A stretch of 33,646 nucleotides of DNA. Source: Bovifimicola sp964595785 (lineage in GTDB: Bacteria; Bacillota; Clostridia; Lachnospirales; Lachnospiraceae). Within the stretch, counting starts at the first letter, position 1; each line of letters starts with the position of its first letter. The position numbers and the translations under genes were made by a program. The notes beneath the pieces were generated by a model, which was given only the letters and a program-made list of their open reading frames with translations, was not told the origin of the DNA and made no database searches. This document shows, one piece after another, positions 1 through 7,750 of this stretch. The stretch covers positions 1 through 33,646 of the forward strand of contig CAZQRO010000008.1 of the NCBI GenBank assembly GCA_964595785.1, read 5' to 3'.

Positions 1-83
1 ATAATAAATATGAGTAAAAGAGACAAATAATTGTAAAATTTGTGAAAACATATGAAAATTGTGTGAAAATTAGACGCAAATGC

Positions 84-112
84 TTTCATTTTATATCGTT
101 TTGTGGTATAAA
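84..112 (+). promoter_or_regulatory. Possible promoter of the PPIase lipoprotein gene
   Basis: TATAAA at 107-112 is preceded by TG one base upstream, giving an extended -10. A weak TTTCAT lies 17 bases upstream at 84-89. The only gene downstream is the lipoprotein at 228. The -35 match is poor, so this is tentative. Confidence 0.35.
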
Positions 113-227
113 GAATTGTACGATATTCGCATTACAGGCGAATTAAATAATAAAGAAAAGGAAAATGCATTGGTTACAGATAAACTGTACTCATATTCGC
201 AATAGATGCGAAATGCAAGGGTTTTTA

Positions 228-1394
228 ATGAGAAAGAGAATTTTAGCTTTAGGCTTGTGTGTTGTATTAGCACTTTCAGCAACAGCATGCGGAAAAGACA
301 AGGACAAGACGGCAAGTTCAGGAAATGTTGGAACAGTAGCAAATAATAAGGCCGACATGACTGGTACAGATTATAGTTCTAAGGTAAAATTACCGGAGTA
401 TAAGGGATTAAAAGTTGGTGAATCAACAGTTAATATTGAGGATGCAACTAAAAAGAAGATTAACTGTCTGTTGATTTCTTCGGGATATTTTACGGTGGAT
501 ACATCAGCAGTGGAGAAACAGGAAGGAACAGTTGGCGAATTCGATATTGTTAATATTGATTATGTTGGTAAGATTGATGGTGCTGAATTCGAAGGCGGTT
601 CGGCTAAAGATTCATTACTTGGAATTGGAACAGGTTCATTTATTGATGGATTTGAGGATGGACTAAAAGGTGTTAAGACCGGCCAGACAGTTGAACTTAG
701 TTTAAAATTTCCAGAAGACTATACAAATAAAGATTATGCAGGAAAAGATGTTGTATTTACGGTAACAGTTAACTACATTGTTGGTATTACAGATGATTTT
801 GTAGCTGCTAACACAGATGAGATATATTATTTCTTACATGAATATTTCCTGAATGGTAAATATGTTAAGACAAAAGATGAATACAATGATGCAATTACAG
901 AAGGCATTAAAGTATCTAATATAGCTTCTAAAATAGTATCTACAATTACTGAAGCAGCAACTACAGAGGTTGATGATGCTGAGCTTACAAAATATTTAGA
1001 TGGTATTAAAGCACCAATTAAGGAAGTTGCGGAAACAAATGGAATGGATTTTGCAACCGTTATTTCATATTATTATGGATTGTCATCGGAAGAGGAATTT
1101 GATGAATATTATACAAATATTTTCAAGAACTACCTTGTTCTTATCAAGATAGCAAAAGAAGAAGGAATTAAGGTTACTAGTGATGAATACAATACAGTTG
1201 CACAGTCAATGGTAGACCATAGCAAAGATAAGTATGCAGACATTGCAGCATATCAGGCAGATTATGCTAAACAGTCAACAGTAGATGATTTGATTTGTGG
1301 AAAAGTATATTACAAACTTGCAGATTATGTAAAGGTTGTTCCTGATGATGAAATTGAGACAACAACAGAAGAAACAACAACAGCAGCTAAATAA
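228..1394 (+). CDS. FKBP-type / trigger-factor-like peptidyl-prolyl isomerase lipoprotein
   Basis: This is a probable extracytoplasmic folding factor. I chose the ATG at 228 because it gives a proper lipoprotein signal: MRKR, a hydrophobic stretch, then a lipobox ending ATAC with Cys21. The in-frame ATG at 165 would put 21 polar residues ahead of the signal. Residues about 98-185 form an FKBP domain, recognised from the VNIDYVGKIDG start, the GSFIDGFEDGL loop and the FPEDY segment. The rest (about 190-370) is helical and resembles the trigger factor C-terminal chaperone region. The protein ends in a Thr/Glu-rich tail (ETTTEETTTAAK). It appears to be a single-gene unit that ends at a strong hairpin. 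The FKBP family call is solid; clients are unknown. Confidence 0.85.
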   Translation: MRKRILALGLCVVLALSATACGKDKDKTASSGNVGTVANNKADMTGTDYSSKVKLPEYKGLKVGESTVNIEDATKKKINCLLISSGYFTVDTSAVEKQEGTVGEFDIVNIDYVGKIDGAEFEGGSAKDSLLGIGTGSFIDGFEDGLKGVKTGQTVELSLKFPEDYTNKDYAGKDVVFTVTVNYIVGITDDFVAANTDEIYYFLHEYFLNGKYVKTKDEYNDAITEGIKVSNIASKIVSTITEAATTEVDDAELTKYLDGIKAPIKEVAETNGMDFATVISYYYGLSSEEEFDEYYTNIFKNYLVLIKIAKEEGIKVTSDEYNTVAQSMVDHSKDKYADIAAYQADYAKQSTVDDLICGKVYYKLADYVKVVPDDEIETTTEETTTAAK

Positions 1395-1427
1395 GCAGAT
1401 ATCGAAAGATAAAATAAAAGATAAAAT

Positions 1428-1476
1428 TAAAGTCGCATATAACATTTGTTTTGAACATCTGTTATATGCGACTTTT
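1428..1476. terminator. Bidirectional intrinsic terminator
   Basis: A near-perfect stem of about 17 bp (AAAGTCGCATATAACA at 1429-1444 with its complement at 1460-1475) is flanked by A-runs on the left and TTTTG on the right. It can therefore end transcripts from both converging genes, the lipoprotein on the left and the minus-strand gene on the right. Confidence 0.85.
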
Positions 1477-1482
1477 GTAGTG

Positions 1483-1887
1483 TTAATAGCCGGCATGAAT
1501 CTTGATTATTTCATGAATTTCATTCAAACTGGTTATGTAATGTCCGTATAAATCAATTTGATAGTCGTAACAAGTAGTGTTAATGGCTTCTAAAACATAT
1601 TTAGAATGATGCTGCGGCATGATATTTACAACATTTTTAATTAATTTATATAGTTCATCCTGATGCTTGAACTTGTAGGAGGTTACCCATGAAACCAGAA
1701 TAGACAGACTGTATTGGTCGATTTCTTCCGCAGTTCTGATTAATCGGATTTTGTTAATGATATACATATATTCATCAAAGGATAAATCAATAATATCACG
1801 CACTTTTATATGAAGTCGCATGTTTTCTTCGAAAAGCCTTGTAATATCCTGTTGCATTTCAAATAAACTTGTTGTTTCGCACCACAT
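1483..1887 (-). CDS. Hypothetical protein, 134 aa
   Basis: I do not recognise the family. The product is mostly helical, acidic and soluble, rich in Ile/Tyr/His, with no signal peptide or membrane segment. The start is supported by an AGAGGTG ribosome site about 8 bases before the ATG. A good minus-strand promoter lies about 110 bp upstream (TTGACG, 17 bp, TATTAT), and the gene stops at the shared bidirectional terminator. This makes it a convincing single-gene transcript. The same stretch has no competing coding frame on the plus strand. Confidence 0.7.
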   Translation of the reverse strand: MWCETTSLFEMQQDITRLFEENMRLHIKVRDIIDLSFDEYMYIINKIRLIRTAEEIDQYSLSILVSWVTSYKFKHQDELYKLIKNVVNIMPQHHSKYVLEAINTTCYDYQIDLYGHYITSLNEIHEIIKIHAGY

Positions 1888-2002
1888 AAGCCAGCACCTC
1901 TTTTCAGGATGAATATAAAAATGATTAATGGGTAACTACATACATTTTACGAAAATATCAGTATGATTTTTATTAATATTTGCAAATGATTTTTATAACC
2001 AT

Positions 2003-2031
2003 ATAATAACATTATAAAAAATAATCGTCAA
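2003..2031 (-). promoter_or_regulatory. Promoter of the 134-aa minus-strand gene
   Basis: Read on the minus strand: TTGACG (2031-2026), a 17-bp spacer, and TATTAT (2008-2003). It diverges from the plus-strand promoter at 2058, with 26 bp between the two -35 boxes. Confidence 0.6.
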
Positions 2032-2057
2032 GAAATGTATTGTATTTAACTAAAAAC

Positions 2058-2086
2058 TTGTAAAATTTATATTAACAATGTATAAT
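2058..2086 (+). promoter_or_regulatory. Promoter of the leader RNA / TM1266 regulator / ABC operon
   Basis: TTGTAA (2058-2063), a 17-bp spacer and TATAAT (2081-2086), with TG just before the -10. This predicts transcription start near 2093, leaving an untranslated leader of about 357 nt before the first gene. Confidence 0.7.
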
Positions 2087-2092
2087 TTAATT

Positions 2093-2450
2093 GAATATAT
2101 AAGCTGACCTCGAAACGTTTGGTGGATTCTAATCACACTGTTGAGAGTGAAGAATACATATTAACTTAATCGTGCTGAACAAACCGGAATACCGGCTGCA
2201 AAGGCGTTGGGTGAAAAACCTGGTCGAACTGTCTCTGCATGAATTGCAGGGATTTTTTGATGTATAGGGAATTGTATTTCCTATTATACAGCAAAAGCAT
2301 TCTGTAAGGATGCACACAAACGAATAATGAAAAAGTCACTTTGTGACATTCGTTTGGCGATAAATCGGAGCAAGTCCCTCATGATTCAAAAATACAGGGA
2401 GCAGAAGCGGACTTGTCCGTGTTATTCCGCTACTCGCAAGGAGGAAGATA
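2093..2450 (+). promoter_or_regulatory. Long structured 5' leader, candidate riboswitch
   Basis: There is no credible ORF in this 357-nt stretch, but several hairpins are visible. They are a CCGG-AATA-CCGG loop (2184-2195) and CTGCA/TGCAG (2235-2249). A third is a two-tier helix, CAAACGAAT/ATTCGTTTG (2317-2325 with 2348-2356), enclosing GTCAC/GTGAC (2335-2347). A fourth helix is CGGA-CAAGTCC with GGACTTG-TCCG (2366-2377 with 2409-2419). The 3' arm of this last helix overlaps a competing hairpin AGCGGA/TCCGCT (2406-2411 with 2426-2431) that ends seven bases before the AAGGAGG ribosome site (2438-2444). Mutually exclusive helices beside a ribosome site are what a translational switch looks like. 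I checked by eye for TPP, SAM, cobalamin, FMN, lysine, glycine, purine, THF, Moco, c-di-GMP, ZTP, guanidine and T-box cores and did not recognise any. The ligand is unknown. Confidence 0.6.
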
Positions 2451-2696
2451 ATGGAGACAAGAATTGCATTAATAGGAATTATTGTGGAAAATTCTGATTC
2501 AATTGAAAAGGTAAATGAACTTTTACATGAGTACAGCAGCCATATAATTGGCAGAATTGGAATTCCTTACAGAGAAAAAGAAGTAAGTATCATTAGTATT
2601 GTAATTGATGCTGAAAACAACGTAATTAGTTCGCTGTCAGGCAAACTTGGCATGATTAAAGGGATATCGGTGAAAACCATTTATTCCAAGAAATAG
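2451..2696 (+). CDS. TM1266-family iron-only hydrogenase system putative regulator
   Basis: The 81-residue product matches the small TM1266 family: RIALIGIIVEN at the start, a helix, then HIIGRIGIPYREK, the ISIVIDAE strand, and a GKLGMIKGISVKTIYSKK end. The fold is ACT/ferredoxin-like. Members are usually found near [FeFe]-hydrogenase maturation genes (hydE, hydF, hydG) and are annotated as putative regulators; their effector is not established. Here no hydrogenase gene is in view. It is the first gene after the structured leader, with AAGGAGG seven bases upstream of the ATG. It is followed 25 bp later by a binding-protein gene, so it probably shares an operon with the transporter. Confidence 0.8.
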   Translation: METRIALIGIIVENSDSIEKVNELLHEYSSHIIGRIGIPYREKEVSIISIVIDAENNVISSLSGKLGMIKGISVKTIYSKK

Positions 2697-2721
2697 AAAC
2701 GAAAAATATGGAGGAAAAGAA

Positions 2722-3765
2722 ATGACAAAGAAATTATTAGCAGTTTTATTATCAGTTATGCTTGTCATGACCGCATTAACAGGTTGTGGTGATAACAAGG
2801 ATAAAAAAGAGACAACTAAGGCAACAGAAGCAGAGAAACAGACAGAAGAACAGACAAAGGAATTCTCTAAGGATGATGCAGCCACATTTAATATTGCAAT
2901 GCTTAAGGGACCTACAGCCATTGGATTTATCAAGGCATGGGATGATAGTGATAACAAAAATACTGTTAACACATACAATGTAACAGCATATGGTACAGCC
3001 GACGAGATTACTGCGGGGATTGTAAAGGGCGATATCGATATTGCAGCAGTACCTTGTAATCTTGCTTCAGTATTGTATAATAAAACAGAAGGTGCAATTA
3101 CGGTTGTAGCTGTTAATACATTAGGAGTATTGTATATGATTTCCACATCAGATATTTCTTCAGTTGAAGATTTAAAGGGCAAGACAATCATTACAACAGG
3201 GCAGGGTACAACACCCGAATATACACTTAATTACATTTTAGAGAAGAACGGCTTAAAAGTGGGGACAGATGTAACTGTTGAATACAAATCAGAAGCTACA
3301 GAAGTGGCAGCTGCAATGAGTGAAACAGAAGATGCGGTAGCAATGCTTCCACAGCCATACGTTACGACGGTACTTTCGCAGAATGAAAATATGAAAATTG
3401 TGTTAGATATGACAGAAGAATGGAATAAAGTTTCAGATGGCAATTCACTTATAACAGGTGTAGTTATAGTTAGAAATGAAGTGCTTCTAGAGAATAAGGC
3501 AGCATTTGATGAATTTATGAAAGACTATGAAGCATCAACATCATATGTTAATGAAAATGTGGAAGATGCTGCAGAACTTGTAGAAGTACATGACATATTT
3601 AAAGCAGCAATTGCCAAAAAAGCAATTCCATACTGCAATATAACATTCCTTACAGGATATGACATGAAATCAAGTATACAGTCATATTTAGATGTATTGT
3701 ATGCAGCAAATCCAAAGTCAGTAGGTGGTAAATTACCGGAGGACGGATTCTACTATAGCAAATAA
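2722..3765 (+). CDS. ABC transporter substrate-binding lipoprotein (NMT1/SsuA-like)
   Basis: This is the extracellular solute-binding component of an importer. The signal peptide MTKKLLAVLLSVMLVM leads to lipobox LTGC (Cys22), followed by a Lys/Glu/Thr-rich linker to about residue 50. The mature domain has the features of the NMT1/THI5/SsuA/TauA group: an IAMLKGPTAIGF strand near the start, GDIDIAAVPCNLASVLYNK in the middle, and SVEDLKGKTIITTGQGTTPEYTLNYIL. That group takes up thiamine-precursor pyrimidines, sulfonates, nitrate, riboflavin and others, so the substrate cannot be named. A GGAGG site precedes the ATG. It is probably served by the fused permease-ATPase 50 bp downstream. Confidence 0.85.
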   Translation: MTKKLLAVLLSVMLVMTALTGCGDNKDKKETTKATEAEKQTEEQTKEFSKDDAATFNIAMLKGPTAIGFIKAWDDSDNKNTVNTYNVTAYGTADEITAGIVKGDIDIAAVPCNLASVLYNKTEGAITVVAVNTLGVLYMISTSDISSVEDLKGKTIITTGQGTTPEYTLNYILEKNGLKVGTDVTVEYKSEATEVAAAMSETEDAVAMLPQPYVTTVLSQNENMKIVLDMTEEWNKVSDGNSLITGVVIVRNEVLLENKAAFDEFMKDYEASTSYVNENVEDAAELVEVHDIFKAAIAKKAIPYCNITFLTGYDMKSSIQSYLDVLYAANPKSVGGKLPEDGFYYSK

Positions 3766-3789
3766 ATAACTGTAATTCCTAACAGTTAT
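3766..3789 (+). other. Intercistronic hairpin between binding protein and permease-ATPase
   Basis: ATAACTGT (3766-3773) pairs with ACAGTTAT (3782-3789) directly after the binding-protein stop codon. No T-run follows, so it is more likely an mRNA-stabilising or partial read-through hairpin than a full terminator. It would allow more binding protein than membrane component. Confidence 0.45.
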
Positions 3790-3815
3790 ATTAAGTTAAT
3801 ACAACAGGAGGCCAT

Positions 3816-5381
3816 ATGAAAAGTCAAGAAAATATTGTTAAAAAAATTGTCCTTACGATAATAGCAATATGCTTCTGGCTTTTTGTATGGCAATTTTTAT
3901 CTTTAAAAATAGACAGTTCCATATTTTTGCCGTCACCTAAAGAAACATTTTTGGCATTAGAAGATGTATCAAAGAGAGTAGATTTCTGGCAGACAGTATT
4001 TAATACTTTTGGCAAAATTGCAAAAGGTTTTGGTATGGCAGTTATATGTGGTACAATTCTTGCATTCATCTCAGCGTTTTGCAAAATAATAGAAATACTG
4101 TTATCTCCGGTTATGAAATTAATAAAGGCGGTGCCAGTGGCATCATTTATTATACTGGCATTATTATGGATTAAATCCGGACAATTATCGGTGTTAATTT
4201 CATTTATTATGGTTATGCCGGTTATATATATAAATGTATTGCAGGGATTTGAAAATGTGGATAAGGATATGCTTGAAATGGCAAAAGTGTTTGAAATCAG
4301 TGCAATGAGAAAATTAAGGTTTATCTATCTGCCATCACTGATGCCGGGATTTATTGCAGCATGTAAGATAGGGCTGGGATTCTGTTTTAAATCGGGAATT
4401 GCCGCAGAAGTAATCGGACTTCCGGCTAAATCCATCGGAAGTGAATTGTACAAATCAAAATTATATCTTATGACAGATGAATTATTCGCATGGACAGTTG
4501 TAATAGTGTTTATGAGTGTATTTTTTGAAGGTATCTGCATATATTTATTAAATAAATTGTCAGTATTATTTAACAAGGTAAATATAGTGAAAAGATTTAC
4601 AAAAGAAGAGAAAAAAATATTCAGTGAGAAGAAAAATGTAACAGGAGAAAAAGTTATTAGTGAAAAAACTACTAATAAAGAATCTGTAAATAAAGAATTA
4701 GAAATATCAGAGACAAAAGAAGCACAATATAAAAGTGGAAAATATAAGTTAAATATAGAAAATGTAAGCAAATCATATGGAAAACAACAAGTGTTAAATA
4801 ATATTACCATGACAGCAGAAAACGATGAAATTCTTTGTATATTAGGTAAATCAGGACTTGGTAAAACCACACTGTTAAGGATTATTGCAGGCTTAATTAA
4901 GGCTGATGCGGGCAGGCTTAAAATAATAACTGAAGATAAAAATGAATTAAAATTATCAGATGTTAAGGTAGCCATGGTATTTCAGGAGGACAGACTTATT
5001 GAAAACACCGATATTTATACAAATCTGTATTGTGCATTGGGAAATGCTTTTAACATGACTGATGTGGATAAGCATTTAAAAAAAGTAGGGTTAGAAGGAT
5101 TAGGTTATAAGAAAATTAGTGAATTAAGCGGCGGAATGAAACGAAGAGTGGCAATTGTTAGATGTATTATGAGAGATTCAGAAATATTACTTTTAGATGA
5201 AGCATTTAAAGGGTTAGATACAATTCTTAAAGAAAATGTGATAGAATATGTTAAAAGTTATTCAAAAGATAAAATTTTAATATTAGTTACTCATGATTTG
5301 TCGGAGGGCAAGAAAATGGGTGCAAAAACTGTGAAATTGACAGAGGTGGAGACATGCAGGAGAAGTTTGTTAAAATTGTGA
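3816..5381 (+). CDS. ABC transporter permease-ATPase fusion (SsuC/TauC-like + SsuB/TauB-like)
   Basis: One 521-residue polypeptide carries both transporter halves. Residues about 10-255 are a binding-protein-dependent permease with several membrane helices and an EAA-type loop (EMAKVFEISAMRKLRFIYLP, near 154-173). Residues about 256-308 are a charged Lys/Glu/Thr/Ser linker. Residues about 309-510 are an ATPase: Walker A GKSGLGKTT (344-352), Q-loop Gln390, signature LSGGM (437-441), Walker B ILLLDE (457-462) and H-loop THD (His493). These proteins are normally two genes. All ATPase motifs are intact and the frame is open throughout, so the fusion looks functional. GGAGG precedes the start. The 3' end overlaps the amidase gene by 28 bp. 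Confidence 0.88.
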   Translation: MKSQENIVKKIVLTIIAICFWLFVWQFLSLKIDSSIFLPSPKETFLALEDVSKRVDFWQTVFNTFGKIAKGFGMAVICGTILAFISAFCKIIEILLSPVMKLIKAVPVASFIILALLWIKSGQLSVLISFIMVMPVIYINVLQGFENVDKDMLEMAKVFEISAMRKLRFIYLPSLMPGFIAACKIGLGFCFKSGIAAEVIGLPAKSIGSELYKSKLYLMTDELFAWTVVIVFMSVFFEGICIYLLNKLSVLFNKVNIVKRFTKEEKKIFSEKKNVTGEKVISEKTTNKESVNKELEISETKEAQYKSGKYKLNIENVSKSYGKQQVLNNITMTAENDEILCILGKSGLGKTTLLRIIAGLIKADAGRLKIITEDKNELKLSDVKVAMVFQEDRLIENTDIYTNLYCALGNAFNMTDVDKHLKKVGLEGLGYKKISELSGGMKRRVAIVRCIMRDSEILLLDEAFKGLDTILKENVIEYVKSYSKDKILILVTHDLSEGKKMGAKTVKLTEVETCRRSLLKL

Positions 5382-6577
5382 TTATATATATGTGTGTGGT
5401 GGCGGGGTTGTTCACGGCAGGATATATATGCAGGGAAAGAAACGTATATGGAGCAGATGATAGCGGGAATATTGTAGTGGTTATAGACCCGGGACATGGC
5501 GGTACAAATGGCGGTGCTGATGACGGAGCAATTAATGATGATATTGTAGAAAGATATATTAATATGTCTGTGGCAAATGCAATGTATCAGGAATTATCAA
5601 AATATGACGGAGTTAAAGTATATCTTACACATGACAGTGCCGAGGAAAACATGTCACTTAAGGCGAGGAGTGAATTTGCAGAAAGTGTAAATGCAGATTT
5701 CTTATTTAGTCTGCATTTTAATGCGTCAGAAGAACATGATAAATATGGTATGGAAGTGTGGATTCCGAGTATTGGCAATTATTATGTGGCAGGATATCAA
5801 TTTGCAGACATAGAGTTAAATGAATTAGCGGATTTGGGAATATTCAGGCGTGGAATTAAAACCAGAGTCGGAGATAACGATGATGAGTATTACGGAATAA
5901 TCAGGGAATGCGAATGGAGAAACATAAATGCGGTGATAATTGAGCATTGCTATATGGATAGTATTACAGATAAGGGATATGTGGATAATGAAAAGGATTT
6001 AGAAGAATTTGGAATAAGAGATGCAACTGCCGCAGCAAAATATTTCGGCTTGAAAAGCAGCAAAACAGGTACGGATTATTCTGAATTTGCAAAGCTGGAG
6101 GTGGAAGCACCAAATCAAAGAGTATATCAGGATAGCACACCGCCTGAAGTATGCAGCATAAGCCTCAATAAAGTGGGAAATGGCAGTGTGAATTTTAAAA
6201 TTGCAGCTTCTGATTCAGATACATATATTAATTATTATTCCTATTCGCTTGACGGCGGCACTACATTTTCTGAATTAATGCAGTGGAATGACTTAGATGG
6301 TGATGATATAATAAATGTGACAATTGCAAATGTTAACGTAGATATTGGAAATCTAGTAGTAAAGGTATATAATAAACACGATGTGACATCAGAAAGTAAT
6401 GTTTTAGAACTGAAGGGTATACAGGACAAAACAGAGCAAAATGACACGAAAAATAGAATTAGAAACCGGATTGGCAGATACAATAAAGAATTAGTGGCAA
6501 TTATACTTATTGCGGGTGGAATTGTGGCAACAATACTGATAATAAAGAGAAAAAACAAGACTATACATGGAGGCTGA
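5354..6577 (+). CDS. N-acetylmuramoyl-L-alanine amidase (Amidase_3), membrane-anchored
   Basis: This zinc enzyme cleaves the amide bond between MurNAc and the stem peptide in peptidoglycan. An N-terminal hydrophobic segment (residues 7-25) targets it outside. The catalytic domain (about 40-235) shows the zinc ligands and the catalytic Glu in their usual places: DPGHGG (His48), IVERYIN (Glu66), SLHFNA (His121) and IIEHCY (Glu197). A beta-rich segment follows (about 262-360). Near the C-terminus a second membrane helix (about 385-401) is followed by RKNK, a positive-inside end. Two anchors would hold the enzyme at the outer face of the membrane. The start is set by GAGGTGGAG just before the ATG, inside the end of the ABC gene, so translation is probably coupled. 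Any functional link to the transporter is unclear. Confidence 0.85.
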   Translation: MQEKFVKIVIIYMCVVAGLFTAGYICRERNVYGADDSGNIVVVIDPGHGGTNGGADDGAINDDIVERYINMSVANAMYQELSKYDGVKVYLTHDSAEENMSLKARSEFAESVNADFLFSLHFNASEEHDKYGMEVWIPSIGNYYVAGYQFADIELNELADLGIFRRGIKTRVGDNDDEYYGIIRECEWRNINAVIIEHCYMDSITDKGYVDNEKDLEEFGIRDATAAAKYFGLKSSKTGTDYSEFAKLEVEAPNQRVYQDSTPPEVCSISLNKVGNGSVNFKIAASDSDTYINYYSYSLDGGTTFSELMQWNDLDGDDIINVTIANVNVDIGNLVVKVYNKHDVTSESNVLELKGIQDKTEQNDTKNRIRNRIGRYNKELVAIILIAGGIVATILIIKRKNKTIHGG

Positions 6578-6578
6578 A

Positions 6579-6841
6579 ATGCTTGAATTAGTTAAAGGAA
6601 GACCAAGTTCTATCTGCTTATGATACCGGGTTCGGTAAGTGTCATGGGTCTAATCAATGATAAGGATAATTTAGTGCGTCTCTTAATTGATAAGTATGTA
6701 TTAAAAGGTGGATATATTGGTTGTCATCCATGTATCAACACATCAAGCCTTAAACTTAAAACAAAGGATTTGGTAGAGAAGATTCTGATAGCAGTGCATC
6801 ATGAAATGACAATAGTAAAACTTGGTGAGCAGGATATATAG
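6579..6841 (+). pseudogene. Collapsed prolyl-tRNA deacylase (PrdX/YbaK-like) remnant
   Basis: Pieces of one editing-domain protein are visible in two frames. From the ATG at 6579, after a GGAGG site, the sequence reads MLELVKGRP, a typical PrdX N-terminus. A frame change then gives RKTKFYLLM, which resembles the mid-domain strand of PrdX. That runs directly into IPGSVSVMGLINDKDN and GGYIGCHPCINTSSLKLKTKDL, the C-terminal third. Family members are about 160 residues; here roughly half is missing, probably as two internal deletions, and the initiating frame stops at TGA (6621-6623). The C-terminal piece (6620-6841) has no ribosome site. Intact homologues hydrolyse mischarged Ala- or Cys-tRNA(Pro). 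This copy cannot be active. Confidence 0.8.
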
Positions 6842-6878
6842 TGATAAGTAACAGGGCAGAGAAAGGCATGGTATTAGC

Positions 6879-7388
6879 ATGGAAAGATTAACAGTATACA
6901 ATGAAAATGGTGAAGATACAGGAAGAGTTATAGTAAGAGGTGTGGATGAGCTTAAGTCAGATGAGTATATTCTTGCTGCAATAATGGTTGTTCATATAGG
7001 TGACAAATTTCTTATAACAAAGCGTGATAAGAATAAAACCTGTGCAGGAATGTGGGAATTCCCCGGTGGAGCAGTTCTGTCTCATGAAACAAGCCTTGAA
7101 GGCGGAATAAGAGAACTTAAAGAAGAAACAGGGCTTTCTGCTGCTTCTGACAAGTTCAATTATTTAGGACAGTTAATAAGTAAGAAAAATAAACTTCTTA
7201 TGGATATTTACGAAGTAGAAGCTAATTCGCATATAAAGCTGAAGGATATTAAACTGCAGCAGGGAGAGACAGCAGAAGCAAAAATCATTTCAGTTGATGC
7301 CATTGATGGAATGTATGATAACTTAACGGAATCAGACCAGATGATATTTGACGAATTCGTCGTCTGCATGGACGAAGATTATGATTAA
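6879..7388 (+). CDS. NUDIX hydrolase
   Basis: The 169-residue protein has a complete Nudix box: G-G-A-V-L-S-H-E, seven residues, then RELKEETGL, fitting GX5EX7REUXEEXGU. It follows the conserved TKRDKNKTCAGMWEFPGG. The N-terminus (ERLTVYNENGEDTGRVIVRG) resembles Nudix enzymes of the MutT/isopentenyl-type family in Firmicutes. Substrates are nucleoside diphosphates linked to another group; which one cannot be read from sequence. The ribosome site is weak (AAAGG about 12 bases upstream). The gene stands between a dead deacylase and a tandem repeat that begins at its stop codon. Confidence 0.85.
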   Translation: MERLTVYNENGEDTGRVIVRGVDELKSDEYILAAIMVVHIGDKFLITKRDKNKTCAGMWEFPGGAVLSHETSLEGGIRELKEETGLSAASDKFNYLGQLISKKNKLLMDIYEVEANSHIKLKDIKLQQGETAEAKIISVDAIDGMYDNLTESDQMIFDEFVVCMDEDYD

Positions 7389-7622
7389 GATGATTATTTG
7401 ATACAATAAATCAAGATTATGAGTAAAGATAATTATTTGATACAATANNNNNNNNNNNNNNNNNNNNNNNNNNNNNNNNNNNNNNNNNNNNNNNNNNNNN
7501 NNNNNNNNNNNNNNNNNNNNNNNNNNNNNNNNNNNNNNNNNNNNNNNATTATTTGATACAATAAATCAAGATTATGAGTAAAGATAATTATTTGATACAA
7601 TAAATCAAGATAATGGATTAAA
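7389..7622 (+). repeat. 39-bp tandem repeat interrupted by the assembly gap
   Basis: The unit is 39 bp and begins GATAATTATTTGATACAATA. Copy 1 is 7389-7427 (one mismatch, GATGATT), and copy 2 starts at 7428 and runs into the gap. The gap exit (7548-7582) is a partial copy, and a last full but drifting copy starts at 7583. The unit has no spacers, no dyad long enough for a hairpin and no coding potential. The real copy number is hidden by the gap. Confidence 0.9.
7448..7547. other. Assembly gap of 100 Ns
   Basis: Exactly 100 Ns, a conventional placeholder, with the same repeat unit on both sides. The true length is unknown. The 7623-7740 stretch after the repeat is AT-rich and holds no gene; I see no clear promoter in it. 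Confidence 0.98.
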
Positions 7623-7750
7623 ATAAATATTATGACTAAATATAAAATTATTAATCAAGGTTGAGATTATGAGTTGATATTGAAATCATTAATTAATGAT
7701 AAGATGTTAATGAATTGATTAGAAATTAACTGAACAAGGAGTGTTGAAAA

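Noticed and set aside
2093..2450. Cobalamin or TPP riboswitch
   Set aside because: A short stretch near 2209-2232 (GGGTGAAAAACC, GAACTGT) loosely recalls part of the cobalamin core, but the GCCACTG box and other conserved blocks are absent. No TPP CTGAGA or ACCTGAT motifs occur.
2637..3191. 184-aa minus-strand reading frame
   Set aside because: It is the antisense shadow of the binding-protein gene, with low-complexity Ser/Val-rich sequence and no ribosome site.
4325..4975. 216-aa minus-strand reading frame
   Set aside because: It is antisense to the permease-ATPase fusion, is Ser/Phe/Leu-rich as expected for antisense of an AT-rich gene, and has no start signal.
7389..7622. CRISPR array
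   Set aside because: The 39-bp units are directly adjacent with no spacers, and no cas gene is present.
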